DNA of 64,000 nucleotides from Volvox africanus (Eukaryota; Chlorophyta; Chlorophyceae; Chlamydomonadales; Volvocaceae). This document shows, piece by piece, positions 1 to 13,583 of this stretch. Within the stretch, counting starts at the first letter, position 1. Each line of letters starts with the position of its first letter. The DNA is taken from assembly GCA_030268105.1 (NCBI GenBank), contig BSDZ01000008.1, positions 4,092,001 through 4,156,000 on the forward strand, read 5' to 3'. Below the pieces are notes generated by a model, which was not told the DNA's origin, ran no database searches, and saw only the letters and a program-made list of their open reading frames with translations. The position numbers and the translations under genes were made by a program.

Positions 1-1050
1 GCCAATCCATCGATTCATCAAACCACTGGATTGCTCTTGACTGCACTGCACTGAGTGAAAGAGATGAGAGGAAGTGGATAACGTGGTTAGGCCACCCAAC
101 CCAGCCTGCCACCTACTTGCGAACAGCCGCGAGGAAGTCCGTCACGACGTGTACGGCAGTGAGTCCCGGAGGCAAAGACCGGCGCAACGTTGCCTTGACC
201 CTCTGCACTGAGCTCTCAAAATCCAAACCGATGTTCGTGCCAGCGTCACTTTTGCTGCTGCTATCGCCATAGCCGCCAGACCCGGCACGAGCAGATCCGG
301 ATCCGGATCCGGATCCGTCCTCCAGCAACAATTTGAATTCCTCCAGGTAAGTACATCCGCCCGCCGCCCGCTCTTCCTGGGCCATGGACCACCAGCGGCG
401 CCATGCGGTCCATCCCCAGGCCTCCTGGATGCATGCACAGCGAGCAAAACCAAACGCAACAATATCTAACGTGTAAGGATTTCTTGATGCAAGAAAATCA
501 GAGCATGAAGTTCTCTCTATTCTGATGCGGAATTTGTGGAATTTTCGTCGTGGAGGAGATGCTTCTATATGCCTCTTGCATCGCGAGTTCGCAAATATCG
601 CAGATATAAATGAAACTCGGAAACAATGTCGGAAATGCAAGCTACGGAAGAAGCAGGGCTGCGCATGCAAATAAAGAACCAAGCTCGTAACAGTGACATA
701 TCCAATTGGAACGTCAACTAGTTGCGTCCCCGGCATGATAAAGCCACTTCCTAAACTACTTACGTTACTAGTAGCATCCGAAGGACGCGTCGCCGCGTTA
801 CCGCCAAATCACTACTTACCAGCTGACTTCCTCTGTAAAGCACGGCGGTACGCGTTTTGGGGTCGGCGGTAGGCTGGTCGGGCCAGGAGAGGTGCAGCTT
901 GACCCGTGGGTCGTAACCTCCTCCGCGGGCGCTCGCGACCTCGCAGTATGCGAAGCCGGTGGCCCATGTCCCAAAGTCCAGCCCCACCGCCACTATTGGA
1001 TGAGGCAGAGTAATTGCACAAGACGCGTCGGCTGTTGCCAATAGCGCCAT
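1..1050 (-). CDS. HSPA12-type HSP70-like ATPase, 5' part only
   Basis: Two exons are visible: 820-1050, starting at the ATG at 1050, and 117-424. They are joined in phase 0 through a GTAAGT donor. The first carries the phosphate-1 loop of the actin/HSP70 fold (VGLDFGTWATGFAY) followed by a KLHLSWP segment. The second carries WGWTA...YLEEFKLLL and ends in LPPGLTAVHVV. This order matches the N-terminus of animal HSPA12A/B-like proteins, which are divergent members of the HSP70 ATPase superfamily. The second exon ends at a probable CAA|GTAGGT donor, so the gene continues beyond the left edge. A Gly-Ser run (codons from a GGATCC repeat) interrupts it. Substrate and location are unknown. The start could lie further upstream, because a pyrimidine-rich CAATAG just inside exon 1 could also serve as an acceptor. 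Confidence 0.72.
294..316. repeat. In-frame GGATCC hexanucleotide repeat
   Basis: About four GGATCC units lie inside exon 2 of the HSPA12-like gene. On the minus strand they encode a short Gly-Ser run. This is a simple-sequence expansion in a loop that is presumably tolerant of length change. Confidence 0.85.
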
Positions 1051-3507
1051 TGGTATCAAAGATATCGTTTATTTCGTTGGTTAAGTCGGGAGCCTCGGTG
1101 TGCAGTTGCGCCTGCTGTCTTATTCAAGTCGTGTTAAATCCACTGCGATGCTCGATGTCTCTCCCTAGAGATTTGAAGAGAGCCTTATGTGAGTAAAGCA
1201 AAAGTGTTTCGGTGCTTCAGCTTCCCAAGGTTCATTCGACGTCACGGGCCAGAACGTCAATCAATTTCCACGCTCACACGGATCAACCTTGTCTTCCTTG
1301 GCCACCCTTGGCCCTCTGTATGTTTCATTCCTGGATTTGACCTAGCTCCAATTTACCCCTCATGATTGGGTTCAGGGCAAAATAAAATCCACCAATTCAA
1401 ACAAGGCTAAACTTCGTGACGAAGTTCTTTTACTTAATTATGTAAGTACGGAAGAGTGGCTTTATTGCGGTCACATTATATTTTGGTGGTACCTGAGGAC
1501 ATCTGCCACCTAGGAAGTGCAAGCTAGGAAGTCGCGTTTGCTCAGAGGGTTGAGCGTATAGGCAGCAGGGGCAGAAGCGGCAGGATGAGCAAAAGCTGAT
1601 TGAGAGCAAAAGCAGCATGCTGCAGAGCACTCTCCACCAATAGCGGTCCCTAGCATGCACGGATGCTTTACCCCGAGGGCACGCGGGTACCTGCGAACCT
1701 TCAACATTGGATCCCTCTGCCCGGTACTTTGCCATGGTTCTTTCTCTAAGTTGGTGCTGACTCAGATCCTTTCAGATACAGCAAGGCCTAGCAGGACAGC
1801 AGTAGCTATGGCGATGGCGGTGGTGTATGTAGGTCATTCACCTTCCAAGCAACTGCACACAAAGGGAAGAGAAGGGCATTGGGTAAACAACTTTTTTTCG
1901 ATTTCAACAAGAATACTGCACGGCCGGCTGCTATGGATAATCGACGGATTGCCGATATTGAGGTCTCTGATACGTGCGCGTTCCACTTAAGAGCTATTTA
2001 ATGACGGCTGTAAGGAGGCGCGACAACTCTCTGACTGTGAGCGCGGCACATGGCAGAACAGTATTCATCAACGGCACAACAAACGGAACAGCCCCCAGGC
2101 CAGTACTCGGCCCCCTGTTGTAAATTTGACACGGACAAAGACTGGTTAATTGTGTGATGTCACTGATACTCCTTTCTTAGCACGCCACGCCATGTCAAGC
2201 CACGCCACGCCACGCCACGCCACTATTGAGACTTACACGTCACTCTTGAAGCCATTCTCATCGGACCTCGTAGCGAAGCGCATGATGGTCCCAACAACCC
2301 TTCAACTCGCCACCAGCCAACACGCTGTTGGCCAACAAGCCACAGGTTGCACACCCTCTACGAGCACCCTCTTCGCATTCCTCACAGCCCGACTCCATCT
2401 CCAGTACAACATTTAGGTACACATACACAGCTTTGGTCACAGTAGTAGTGACCAAAAGCAACACACCGGCCGCGCACTGTCTCCGATCGGCCTCCGTACT
2501 TCTCCGCCCAGCTCGCTTCGGGACGAAGGTACAACACCTGGAAAGCCTATTGTCCGCGGAGCCTCAACCCAACAAACTAAACCATCAATCAATACCCTGT
2601 ACGACTGATGAAACACACTCGCTCGTAACTATACCTATTCCAAGATGAATGTCATTGCTCTTTGTGAGGAATGATTCGCGCAATGAACATTTCCGTGCCT
2701 CCGCCTTGCGCGTGATATGATGAGAGCAAGCACAAATTTTTCATTCAGGGGCGAATCGCGTACATGTGGCAGCGCCCATCTCTCCATCAGGCCGCATTTA
2801 AGGGAATCTGCTGTTGTCAGCGGGATAACAGGAAAGGCTGCCCGCGGCCTGGGTAATGGTGGTGCTCTGGCTCGTATAAGCATGCGGAACAACATCATGC
2901 TTGTAAATGCATCCTTGGCCATGTTAACATGTTGCTGCTATCGTTTCCGTTGTTTTCGTCGCTGCCGAAGCCAAGGGAGGGGCCACATGAGGCAACGTCC
3001 AACTTTCGGACCCCGGGAACACAAATTGGTCCACCAGGCGTCGTCAAGAAGGCGCTGCCGCATAGTTCAAGGCCAATGCGGCAAAATCTGACACCCCGTT
3101 CACTCCTACTACTAGAATACAACACGGAGATCGCCTGCAGCAATGTTCATGTTATAGTACCACTGACTTAGCCATGGTCTCAACCTGCGTTCGTACTAGC
3201 TACTAAGTAAGCACGAAGCAGAAAATTCGTCGCGTAAAATAACTAGACTGGTCACATTTTGTAAGATCACATTAACGGCAATCTGCACCTGCTCTGCGCT
3301 GCAGTCATTTCCTCGCTCCTCACGCCCTGTCAGGTATGTATTTGTACTTCAGCCACTTCCGCCAGCGCGACGGCATGACTTACACGCTCTTGGGCCCAAA
3401 CGCGCACGGTATCGCTGTACGTGCCATCGAAGTCACCATCCTCCGGGGTGTTCGGCATCTGACACTAAAATCATAGTTGCTGCCAAACCCCTTTCTCTTA
3501 CCGGTCC
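1051..3507. other. Intergenic region, no gene recognised
   Basis: This lies between the start of the HSPA12-like gene and the stop of the ABCG gene, which both read on the minus strand. It should hold the HSPA12-like promoter and the ABCG 3' UTR. Short open frames occur on both strands but show no recognisable motif and no splice-compatible chain. The only structured sequence I see is the CCACG run at 2181-2223. Confidence 0.55.
2181..2223. repeat. CCACG pentanucleotide microsatellite
   Basis: The run is made of CCACG units, about eight in total, interrupted once by a short ATGTCAAG-like block. It is intergenic. Confidence 0.85.
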
Positions 3508-6500
3508 CTACCGCTTCTGGTGGCGTACGAAGGCGAGCGCGAACCACGCCAGCAGCGACCAGCCACCAAAGAACGCCACCACAATGCCCAGGCGCCCCCA
3601 CTTATCCACGTTTGACAAGTTGTAGTACTCCAAGATTGGGTTGCCGACTGTTGCCAGGGACCCACAGGCAATGTTTTGTGAACAAACAATGCAATTAGTA
3701 CCTTTTTGCCCCAATTCAGAGTCCTTGTCATGCACCGTGAGGGTGTGCGCGACGAGATCAGGGGAAACTAAAAGCATCATCTCGCGAGGCAAAAAATGTC
3801 TGAAAGTGTTTTGAAAGCATCATCTCGCGGACCCTCACCCCGGATACGGTACACCCTGCTATCAGCGTTCCAGGCGAATGAGGCTCGCGACAGACTGACA
3901 CGCGAGTACGCAATCTTGAGAAGTTGATACGTTCGGAGGACATCTAAGAGAGGCGCCGTTGACTTGGCTTCATTCAGCACGCAATCATCCAGTATCATTA
4001 TCAGCTTACTTCTATACAAGCGAGTACACAGTACAAAGGTACTTAGCACTAGTAGGACTGGAGCCGTTAATAAGACGCACCAAGCTGCGCCTCGGGGTGC
4101 TTCTCAAACTGGTTGATCATAAGGCCCTCCCAGCTGTACTTCAGCAGATCCGCATATGTCAGCCACCGCCAGTACGCTGGAATGGACTCGATCCTGCAGA
4201 CGTACGGCAGAGCAGGAGCAGCGCTGTTCAGCTGTCTCATACCCAGGTGGTCGGCAACTGATCCGTGTGAACGACTCCTCGACTCTAAAGTGGCGACGCG
4301 GTGTCGTGGCTACTGCATCCAGACACTACCGCAGATGCTGGCTTCCCTGTGCGGCTTCTTCTCCCCTCCCCCCGTTCTCCTACTCCCCCCCCTTCACTCC
4401 CGGAAACACACCGACACACGCACCTGATAAGGAATCCCGACAGGAACAGCATGACGGCCAGCAGGGTGGGAACTGCAGCATTGGCTACGTCCAGGTTGGG
4501 GCTGAAGGCTGCCATCATATACGCAATCACTGGAATGTGTGGAATTACGGGGGAGGTGGAGTGTGGCAAGAAAATCATCACCGTGAGCTAAGGGCTCTCG
4601 ACCCACAACAGATAAATCACCAGCAAAACAAATAATCACCAGCAAGCGCCTGGCCGGACTTAACGTGCAGTTGCGCTCCTGTTCAGGTGTACTGTTAGCG
4701 GTCAGACGCAAACAGTCCACACACTCGTGTTGCTTGCAGTATGGATAGCGGCAGGAGACGTGAACGGGAGAGCCGCTGCTACCGAGGCCGGTAAGACGTT
4801 TTGATTTACGAAGAGGCCGCAATCAACATGTCGAGAACTAGTACTGAAGCAGCAAAGCAGCGCAGGGGCGGCTCTGTGACCATTAGGCATAAAGCGTACC
4901 TGAGCGGTACCCGCTGAGTCATTCATTCGCACGTGTATTTGAAACGGTTACTTGAAACCTACATTCGCACCTATGCCGTTGCTGAGGGTGAACATACAAT
5001 TGAGCCAGAAGTAGACAAACTCGCCGCGCAGCTGCACTCCGTAAAAGAGGATGGCGGTGGAGCCCAATCCAACCACGAAGTTGAGAGACAGCTCGTCCAG
5101 CATCTTGAAAAGCAGGTACGTGGCGGGCCGATACAGCCCATCGTGGCGTTCCCGAACGTACAGCCCCCGCTCTGCAGTCACCAGTGCGTGCGTGCGTGCG
5201 TGCGAGGCAGGGGACTTAAGAAAAAGACCTGATCTGGAACCTGAGCATCGTGGGGGCCTGAACCGATGGACGTGCTTCAATTGCGTTGCGACTGGCTGAG
5301 AGCAATAGTGAGTGGCATCGGCAGGTGGGGATGAGGTCCTGATGGCGATCGCTGTAACCTTAGCGGCCGAAGACTCTGCACACCTCACTCTTCCCCCCAA
5401 ACCCCATTCGTAGCTTCACGCTCCCAACACGGGCATTCGCCGAGTCGTTTGATTCTATCACGCCAACTCATGACGACAGCCCTTCTGTAGCTCCTGAAGG
5501 TTACACAGCTCTTCAGCGGTGCTAAGCCGGTTTGCTCTTCAGTTCACACGTTGCCCAAGGTGACCGGAAACCCTGACTTCATTAGTACGCATCATCCGGA
5601 GTCGACTACTCAAAAGCCCCATCCCCAAACCGGCCGCATGGACGATGTTTGCTTGCCATGCGCCGCTGCACAACCTACGGCGCGGGAAGGCACTCACCCA
5701 TCATAATGTTCGGCACATAGGCCACGGCCCCCCAGGCAGGCTGGGCCACGCAGAGGTATATGAGGGCGGCCATGGAGGGGATGTTGACGGCTATTGCCAT
5801 GCGGAACAAGGCGGGCGACGGGCGCAGTAGCAGCAGTGTCAGCAGCAGTGTCAGTTACAGAAACAGCTGCAACGCCACACCAGAGAGACATGGGTAAAGC
5901 TCGAGGCGATAAGAAGGGCAGAAGGTGAGGTGCGTGAGCCGTGTCGCCAAACTGCGCAAAGTGCAGTAACCCGTGAGGTACAGCAAGTGAAATGCAATCC
6001 GTACGTAAGTAGCAAGCGGCCTGTGCGCACGAAGTTAAAGACAGAAGAGACCAAATGCTCACAGATGTAATATAACGACCAGGGTATGCATGGGGGTGGC
6101 AGCACCACCGAGATGTCAGCTGCGCATGGACATCTTCCGATAGAGTCTTTGCTTAGCGGACATGATAATCAGACGTAAACCATCAGAGGTGTGGAACATG
6201 TACCGCAAACGGACGTGGAACACCCTTACAGTGAGCTGATATGCAAGTGCATTCCTGTGTGAAAGCGCTATCAGCTATGTGTCTACCCAGCCACGAACCC
6301 TTGTGCCAAGCCAAACACGGCTTCAAGAAGCCCAACTTACACTTAAAATCATCCCCAATCCCCAGGTAGAGTGTCATAATGACCACTGCAAAGATGATCT
6401 TGTCGAACAACCGTGGCCCCAGGTACTCCATGCAGCGGTAATTCCGGAGCGTGCGGTACTGCAGCAATATAAGGCCCGGTATACATCGTAAACAGCAGCA

Positions 6501-9500
6501 GCGCGTAATGCTCTTTGCTCTCTTGACGCGTGCGCGTGGGTCACGCGATGCTTTACCTATTCACTTTTCAAAATTGGTGAGCCTCATGAGAAGAGGGGAG
6601 AGAGTGCCCCCAGCATCAGGCCGCATGGTCGGGATACCGCCTAGCATAGGTGTCAACCGCGTTCATGCATGGGACACCCAGGTGTGCATCCAGACGTGCA
6701 ACCGAGGCAACATCATGCGCGCGCGCCTAATCCTCCTCACGCACCCGATCCTCCTATTATATTTCCCTAGCCGCCACCCATCCGTGCATGACGGTCCAAC
6801 TCATAACATCCCAGTGGCCCCCAACACCCACACTGATGATTGCAGCTCAAGCCATACGGTATTGCACTATAGCGCATCGCCTTTCAGTGGCACCGCAGTC
6901 CCACTGATCCCGTACCTGCAGGAGTACTTTGAGACTCCACCACCAGGGCGTCACGTATTGCGCGCTGCCTGTCAGGCTAGACACGGCTCTCGCAGCTGGG
7001 GACGACGCCTGCACCAGCCCGCGGCACCAACCCTCAGAATCGCTGACACGGTCGACGAATTGCTGGCTGGCCTCGCGCCCGCTGAGTGCGGGCCCCGGCC
7101 GGGCGTCGCCGTTGGCTACGGAGGGGGCCTCACTGCTTGCCTCTGCAATGCTGGACTCCAACCGTCGCTGTGCCTCCCGAAGATACCCCTCAAGCTTGAG
7201 AGCACTCTCCTGCAGTGGCGGTGGACACAGCAAATGACACGCACCGCTGTCAGTTGAGTAGAATGCAAAGGCGTAGCCAGATTACTTCATTAAGACGTTG
7301 CTGGACGGTTGCAAATGCAAGAACCAGGCCCCCAAACCGGCGTTATGAACCAGGGGGAGAAAGCTAAAGGAATGAGGGGTAGCGGCCGGAGAATGAGCAG
7401 CCGGTAACGCCCCCAACGTAAGGCAGCAATGTGGCAAACCGTGCAAACCTCCACACCGTCACACGGGCCGTAGGAAAGTCCTAGTGCCTCTCCGACAAGC
7501 GACCAGGAACAGCCATGCAATATGGCGATGCGATGGCTGCGCGATTCGTGCCAAAGGGTAGCTGCGGTTGGTCCGTCGCGCTTAACCTTAACACACCTGG
7601 GCGAGTCGGCTCCTCTCGAAGGCCTCATGCAGTGCGGAGCTGCGTCCCTCCCTGTCAGCCTGCCAAAGCGAGGACGACCGGCAGCAGCAGGGCCCCGATG
7701 CGGAAGACTTCAACACCAGGACGAAGCGTTACAGGCTGAGGACCTAGCCGCGGCTAACAACTGGCCGCAGCCCCTCGGGATAAGAACTACATAACTACAG
7801 TGCGACGGGAAGCTGCCTTGTTTGCAAAGTCGGATGACACGCCGACATTCAGGCAGGCGGTATGGTTGGACGAACGAGCCCGGGATGCGGTATGGATGCG
7901 GAGTAAAGCTTCATGTGCCGAACAGCACTAGCTAGGGATGTCCGCAGCCAAAGTGCGTCACACCCATTCCCTGCGCAGCGCCAGGAACAACGCGATCTTC
8001 TGGCACATCTTGCCAAATATGCTGAAGTATTTAATACTTGTCACCAGGACTCTTATCATTTTTTGGAAGAAACTGTACGACTACAACAGATTCAGGGCGA
8101 CCCCGCCATAAGCGAATTTGTACCGCAGCAATCCTAAGGACGCGGACGCGGACGCGATGAGGAGACCGCCTGCCTGCGTGAGGAAGTCCATCATCCACTC
8201 CGCCAGGTTCTCTCCATGGCCCAGGGGTCGGCAGCCGCACACGCTCGTCAGGTAGTCACTGGCAGTCACGCCTGTGCACACGCCAAACGAACACAAGGCA
8301 CAGGGTCAAGTATTAGTATTGCCCTAACTTGAGAGCAAACGAGTCTAATGGTTGCAGATGAGACTCTCTGCCCGCCCGGACTCATACACACTCCTTCCGT
8401 CGCGCTCACCCGTTTCTCCGAAGTACACAATCCAGCCGCTGACCAGCACAATGACCCTGTCGAACAGCGCGAAGCTGGCGGAGGAGGGGGAGTGGATAGT
8501 GGCGCAGATGGTGGTGCCGTCTTTGGCCAGGGACTGAACCACCTCGGTCACCTCGCGAGCAGTGAATGAGTCCAATCCGCTGGTGGGCTCGTCCTAAGGA
8601 GCAAGGGCAGCGGCAGCACAGGAGCAGCGGAGGGAAAGGAATGGACCTCATGCGTGCACTAGTGGAGGACGGCAAACACGTGCCTAGCAGGAAATGTTAC
8701 AGGCGGAGGAAAAGGTGAAAAGATGAGGAAAAAGGAATGCAGACAGGGCCGGAGCCATGTGCGTGCACTTGGTAGCTGATTCAAAATGAAACCGAAGCTT
8801 GAAAGGTAATCCTAAAGTGCCTTTTTTGTGTGCCCTCGGCCTGTGCCACCGCCGCCGCTCCTAAACACTCGCCGGCCTACTAGCATGGCCTGCTTCCCTG
8901 CCTGGCTTCCGGACTTGCGCGTGTCTGCCCTCTCGTTTCCCTACCCTCGTCGCATGCTTGATCGCTCACCAGAAACAGCACCCGCGGATTGGTAATGAGC
9001 GCTATGCCGACATTCGTTCGCTTGGCCTGACCACCGCTGATGCCCCTCTTCATCGGTGTTCCGATGCGGACGTCCCTACGACGAAATCCGATACATACAT
9101 ACACCAACAGAAAGATGAGATGTTGCAACCGGAATTCTCGCGCGCGATCCTCACCGACCGCGACGCTGGTGAGTACTGGTGAATACTGATGGTGAGTGAA
9201 TGTAAGCAGGGCACTAGCAAAGGCAATTTGCAAGTTGGTTATATCTACACGTATCCACCTGCATTTCTCCAGTGCCAGCCGCGCTATGAGGCTTTCCACC
9301 GCCTCCTTCTTGGATGCCAGGGGCTCTGATAGAGGCCGCTTCAATTCCGCAGTATACAGCAGCATCTCATATACCGTCAGCGTATCCACCAGCGTATCTG
9401 AAGGTGCCGACGCGGAGATTCAATGAATGCCAATCCACAACATTGCCAATACTGTGGCAGCGATACTGATGGAGGCTGCAGAATGGCAGGAACTCTTTCA

Positions 9501-11359
9501 CCCACCAAACTGCTCCACGTATCCGGTGTAACGACGCAGGAACGCCCTAGAGGGCGCATCGGAACCAAAGAGCAGCGTGCCAGCCATGGCGCCCTGCGTC
9601 TTGCGGCCCGACAGCAGATCCTGAACGGGGACGACGCAAGTAGGACTGAGAATGTGCAATTAATATGCACAACTGATGCATAAAAGCCCAAGCATGTGGG
9701 AGCGCGGCTTCGCGGGCGCAGTTTCAAGAGAACGAAGGCAAGAGCGCAGAGGAGGGCCACATCCTCTGTGTAGGGCAATGCCCAGGCACCGAGTATACGG
9801 AGCATGTTGGATAGCAGGCTCAGCATTTGCAGGCAGCAAAGGCTAGTTGTCCTCCCGAACAATCCGGCCACTTACCAGGAAGGTCGTCTTGCCACTGCCA
9901 CTGGGACCCATCTTAGAACGAAAAGAGGGAAAGGAAGGACCGTCAGTATGATATCACCACGAATGGTAGAGATACTTTCCGGGTAACACAAACTCCGTAT
10001 ATCAGGACGATATATCCGTGTATATGTTTAGCTGACTGGTGGCGACTAGCACACTGGGTTCTGGATTCCAACAGCGTACAGCAGTCAATCAACTCAGTAG
10101 CCATTGCCCACCGAACGAACCACCTCCCCCGCATGGTGAGCCCCCAGACAACGCATGCAGAACGTTTGAGTTGGTGTCGGGGGCCCGGGTACCATTCCCC
10201 TCCAAATTCCATGGGTGCCTGTGGCAAAGTCTGTTCTGCTCTCAATGCTTAAGGTCACCAATACTGGCAGATGGTCAGCGCCAGCAAGGCGCCGGGACGG
10301 GAGGTAAAGCGAGTCCAGGTAAGCATCTCCATCCCATTGCATTGTCCACATGTTGGGACCCCTATTGTTATAGCATCGTCTGTCCAGCCAGCCCGTCAGC
10401 TAGCCAGCTATATGATCCTCATTGCTGCATCAAGGAAGCCTGGCACAGCGCCCTGACACGTACCACGGCGGTCATCTGGCAGGGTTCAAAGAAGCCGGAT
10501 ATACCCTTGAGCAGCTGAACTTTCTCGCCCCGCTTGCTATTGCTGTCCACCGTGTACGACAGGTCCTAAAGGTACAATGCAAGGCATGCCAACGCATATG
10601 TAGCAATGAGCGAGGCGAAAGATGCCCAACCACAAACACAGCGTCACCGACGTTCACTGCAGCTTAGTCGCCTGAAATTTGAGTCGCTATTGAAGAAGCA
10701 TGCTTAGAAACTGGTGTCATACAGCTTGCGTGAGCCACACATGCATGGGCCCAGATCCTGGCTGACGTAAGTCCGCCAGCATTGTTCAACTTGGGAGTTG
10801 GCTTCCTGTCCACAACTCCTGAACCACTGAGAACTGCTCGAAGAATGCGATATCACAGAGTATTCCGGATAATGTTAAAAAGTGCATGCGGCGTCGCTGC
10901 GCTGAGGAAATTATAGGATCTTTTCCAGCCGGTAAATTTTGAAAGCTGGTGACCCAAGGACCCCTGAAACCTCCCGCGCATACCAACGCGACCCCTCCAG
11001 TCAGTATGCATACATAAATGTTTAATTGCCTTCACACATAGGGGCTCCAAACCCTCTCTACAAAAAGCTCCCAAACCTAAATTCGAAGGGCCCCAGACGG
11101 AACCGCTGCAGGCTCGGCTCTCCACGCTTTTTCCTTACAATTAGGCTGTTGCCTGTTGAGAATTACTCACCTTAAAGGTGATCCGCAGATTCACGGCCGC
11201 AGACGCGCGAGGCGTAGTAGCTGCAGAAACTGTGTCTGTTACATTTATCGAGTCGGCGGAGTCTGATTTTCTCTCTCCATCATTTGGGGAAATTTTTGGC
11301 GACCTGACTTGTAACACCATCGATTCATCTACCATGTCACACCTTATTCCGGGAGCCAA
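3508..11359 (-). CDS. ABCG-family half-transporter (NBD-TMD), 15 exons
   Basis: Exons (minus): 11171-11359, 10464-10565, 9876-9911, 9506-9620, 9259-9397, 8970-9075, 8410-8593, 8174-8271, 6916-7209, 6341-6458, 5698-5790, 4971-5171, 4424-4529, 4081-4193, 3508-3647. All phases agree and the total is 678 codons including the stop, the usual size of an ABCG half-transporter. The ATPase domain comes first: Walker A GPSGSGKTT sits in a 36-nt exon, then GYVEQFDTLVDTLTVYEM, the signature ISGGQAKR (family norm ISGGERKR), the D-loop-proximal DEPTSGLDSF and the H-loop TIHSPS. A linker of about 100 residues leads to the membrane domain (MEYLGPRLFDKIIF, YVRERHDGLYRP, SPNLDVANAA), which ends in FVRHQKR. Half-transporters dimerise to export lipids, sterols or small hydrophobic compounds; the substrate cannot be inferred here. 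The donor after exon 8 is GC, and this is the least certain junction. Confidence 0.88.
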
Positions 11360-11563
11360 CGCCCGTTTTCCGGATCAAGGAATATTATCTTAAATCAAGT
11401 TACTCAATTGTGATTAATGAAGAAGATAACCGGCTTTAACCAACCATTTTGAGCTTGTCGATGATTTGGTTTGTGCTTGTAGAGATTCCCACATGTCACT
11501 CACCACCCAAATTGAAGCAGTACGCATGCACGATATAGATATGCTCACTGCGTTAATGCTTTA

Positions 11564-12501
11564 GAGGGTTTTTACCCTTTGATTAACTTGGACGGATTAG
11601 GGCTAAAACGTCTAAATCCGCTGCTAGTGGAAACAGCGCATGAATTAGGCAGGATTAGGGCGCATTAGTCGGATTAAGGAGGCGGGATTACCGCCGCTCA
11701 GACCAGATTAAGTTGAATTAAATTCATATTACTATATATTGAAATGTCTATTTTCGGCCTGTAGCTTGGGTTGAAATGTGGTGTCAAAAATTTGGTACCT
11801 GGTCGCCTCCGAGTATCAAATTGGCATTTAGGGATTGAGCCAATTTTGCAAGGCATCTACCGATTCAAACACAGGAAACCTCCAATTATTCCAAATAAGG
11901 ATCATTGCAGTCAAGGGATAGGCATTTCGCTTAAGTTCACTGACTGCAGCCAATGCAGCACACCGCCGGGGTTGTTCTATTGCGGACAGCCACTGGCTCT
12001 GTCATGTTGGTGAATATTCATCGTGGACGGCCGTCATTGGGCAACACGCACGGTGTAGTGCAGGCTCGCGCTGCTATGGGTGTCCCATGTCACGAGACGG
12101 AAATGGTGCGGGTTCACGATGACGGCCGCTGACGCGTTGTGCAAGGCTTTCATGTCGTTAGCTCGGTTGGTGTCCACAGCAATTCCAGTAAGGAGGGCTG
12201 CCATTGCGATGGAAACCAGTGATGTAGTTGCTGATGCGCACGCCATGGCAGCGAATGCCTATCTATTCCTTTCGGAGCTCATCACAGCATAAGCGTCAGG
12301 CAACAACAGCAGCATCAGGCAACAACAGTAAAGGTAGCCCGATTGCGTCGTGAGAACTAGGTACGACGTGTCGTCGTACCTAATCCGCGCCTTAATCCTT
12401 GACCTTGAGAACACGACTGAGATTAGTGTCGGATTAGGCTGGATTACATAGGATTAAGGAAAGCCTAAGCCGTCCAAGCTATTCCAAGTGTAAACACCCT
12501 C
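11564..12501. mobile_element. Non-autonomous PIF/Harbinger-type element (938 bp)
   Basis: The two ends are inverted repeats of about 40 bp. The left starts GAGGGTTTTTACC and runs to CTTGGACGGATTAGG; the right, read inward on the minus strand, starts GAGGGTGTTTACAC and runs to CTTGGACGGCTTAGG. TTA flanks both ends (11561-11563 and 12502-12504), matching the 3-bp TTA/TAA duplication typical of PIF/Harbinger and Tourist-like elements. Just inside each end are clusters of GGATTA, in opposite orientation at the two ends, which look like subterminal transposase-binding sites. I found no transposase or Myb-like ORF, so the copy is non-autonomous. It lies about 200 bp upstream of the ABCG start codon and could affect that promoter. 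Confidence 0.82.
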
Positions 12502-12504
12502 TTA

Positions 12505-13583
12505 GTGAATCCTAACAATGAAATCTAAACTGAGAAGTGTGCTATGGACAGACAATGATGCCATGACAAAATAAAACTCAATCTTGAAAGACAAAACATG
12601 ATATGGCTTGACGCCGAGTTTTGGGAGCTGAGAGAGAGACATAGTGAACCGTAGGACGGAATGTGCCACTAATGAATTACATCGTTCATCATCAACGAAT
12701 GACGTGAGCAACATAGTTACTTTGCTCGCATGCCCGTGTCAGTGCAACACCTCTCAAGGCAAGCCTTATACCATAAAGTATATCGCCCGGTGTTTGCCTC
12801 TGCTAGTGTGTTGCATCGGGCGACTTGCCTGACCAGCCCTGACAAGGGGTTTCCCCACGCCACCCTTATCCTCGTTCAACTACTCCTTTGCTCGCGCGCT
12901 GTTGCGATCGTGCACAATACTTACATTAGCTTTATGCAGGCACATCATCGGCCGGGGGTGCATGAGCGCATTGGTCACCTATCTGATGTGATTGCACGCG
13001 CATACCCCGCACATCCCGGTCCTCATCATCAGTCAAGAAGTCGTCAGAGCCTCAAACCTAGCAACGCATAACACGTATAGCAAAATTTTCCTCCCTGATA
13101 TGAGCTCGTGGAATATGGGAACATAAGGTAGTACCATGTTGGGAATTTAGCTCTCGGGAAGGTTGCGGCCAAAAAACATTCACGTGCACTGGACGTAAAG
13201 GTCAGTGTCTGTGACCCAAACATCATCTCCCATCGAAATATCTCCATTACTTTGCGCTTTACTTGCCAGAACCGCCGGTGCGCAGGGCCTGCGAGGAACA
13301 CGGGGCAAGAGAAAGCTGTCTGTCACGCCTCTGTGTGGACATTCCTTACGTGCATATATAGATGCTTTCCCCGGCTAAAAAGACGAGGACCTGCGCTTTA
13401 AATTATCGCACATGCGCTGCCGTCTAGCTCTTGACTAACGTACTGCCAAGCGTCCGTCATCACGGTACACAGCGGCCGTATGGAGAAGTGGCATAGAAGT
13501 TCCTGAGAAACATCTTGCGCCCATATCGCCACGTCTGGACGGCTCTTTGCAACGGGAATGAACATTCGCATTTCTGCCCCTAC
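12505..13583. other. Intergenic region, no gene recognised
   Basis: This lies between the PIF-type element and the aldolase 3' end. It probably holds the aldolase 3' UTR and possibly its last few codons. A minus-strand open frame at 13044-13301 shows no family motif. Confidence 0.5.

Noticed and set aside
6451..7257. 268-codon plus-strand frame
   Set aside because: It overlaps ABCG exons 9 and 10 on the other strand and has no motif; it is a shadow frame.
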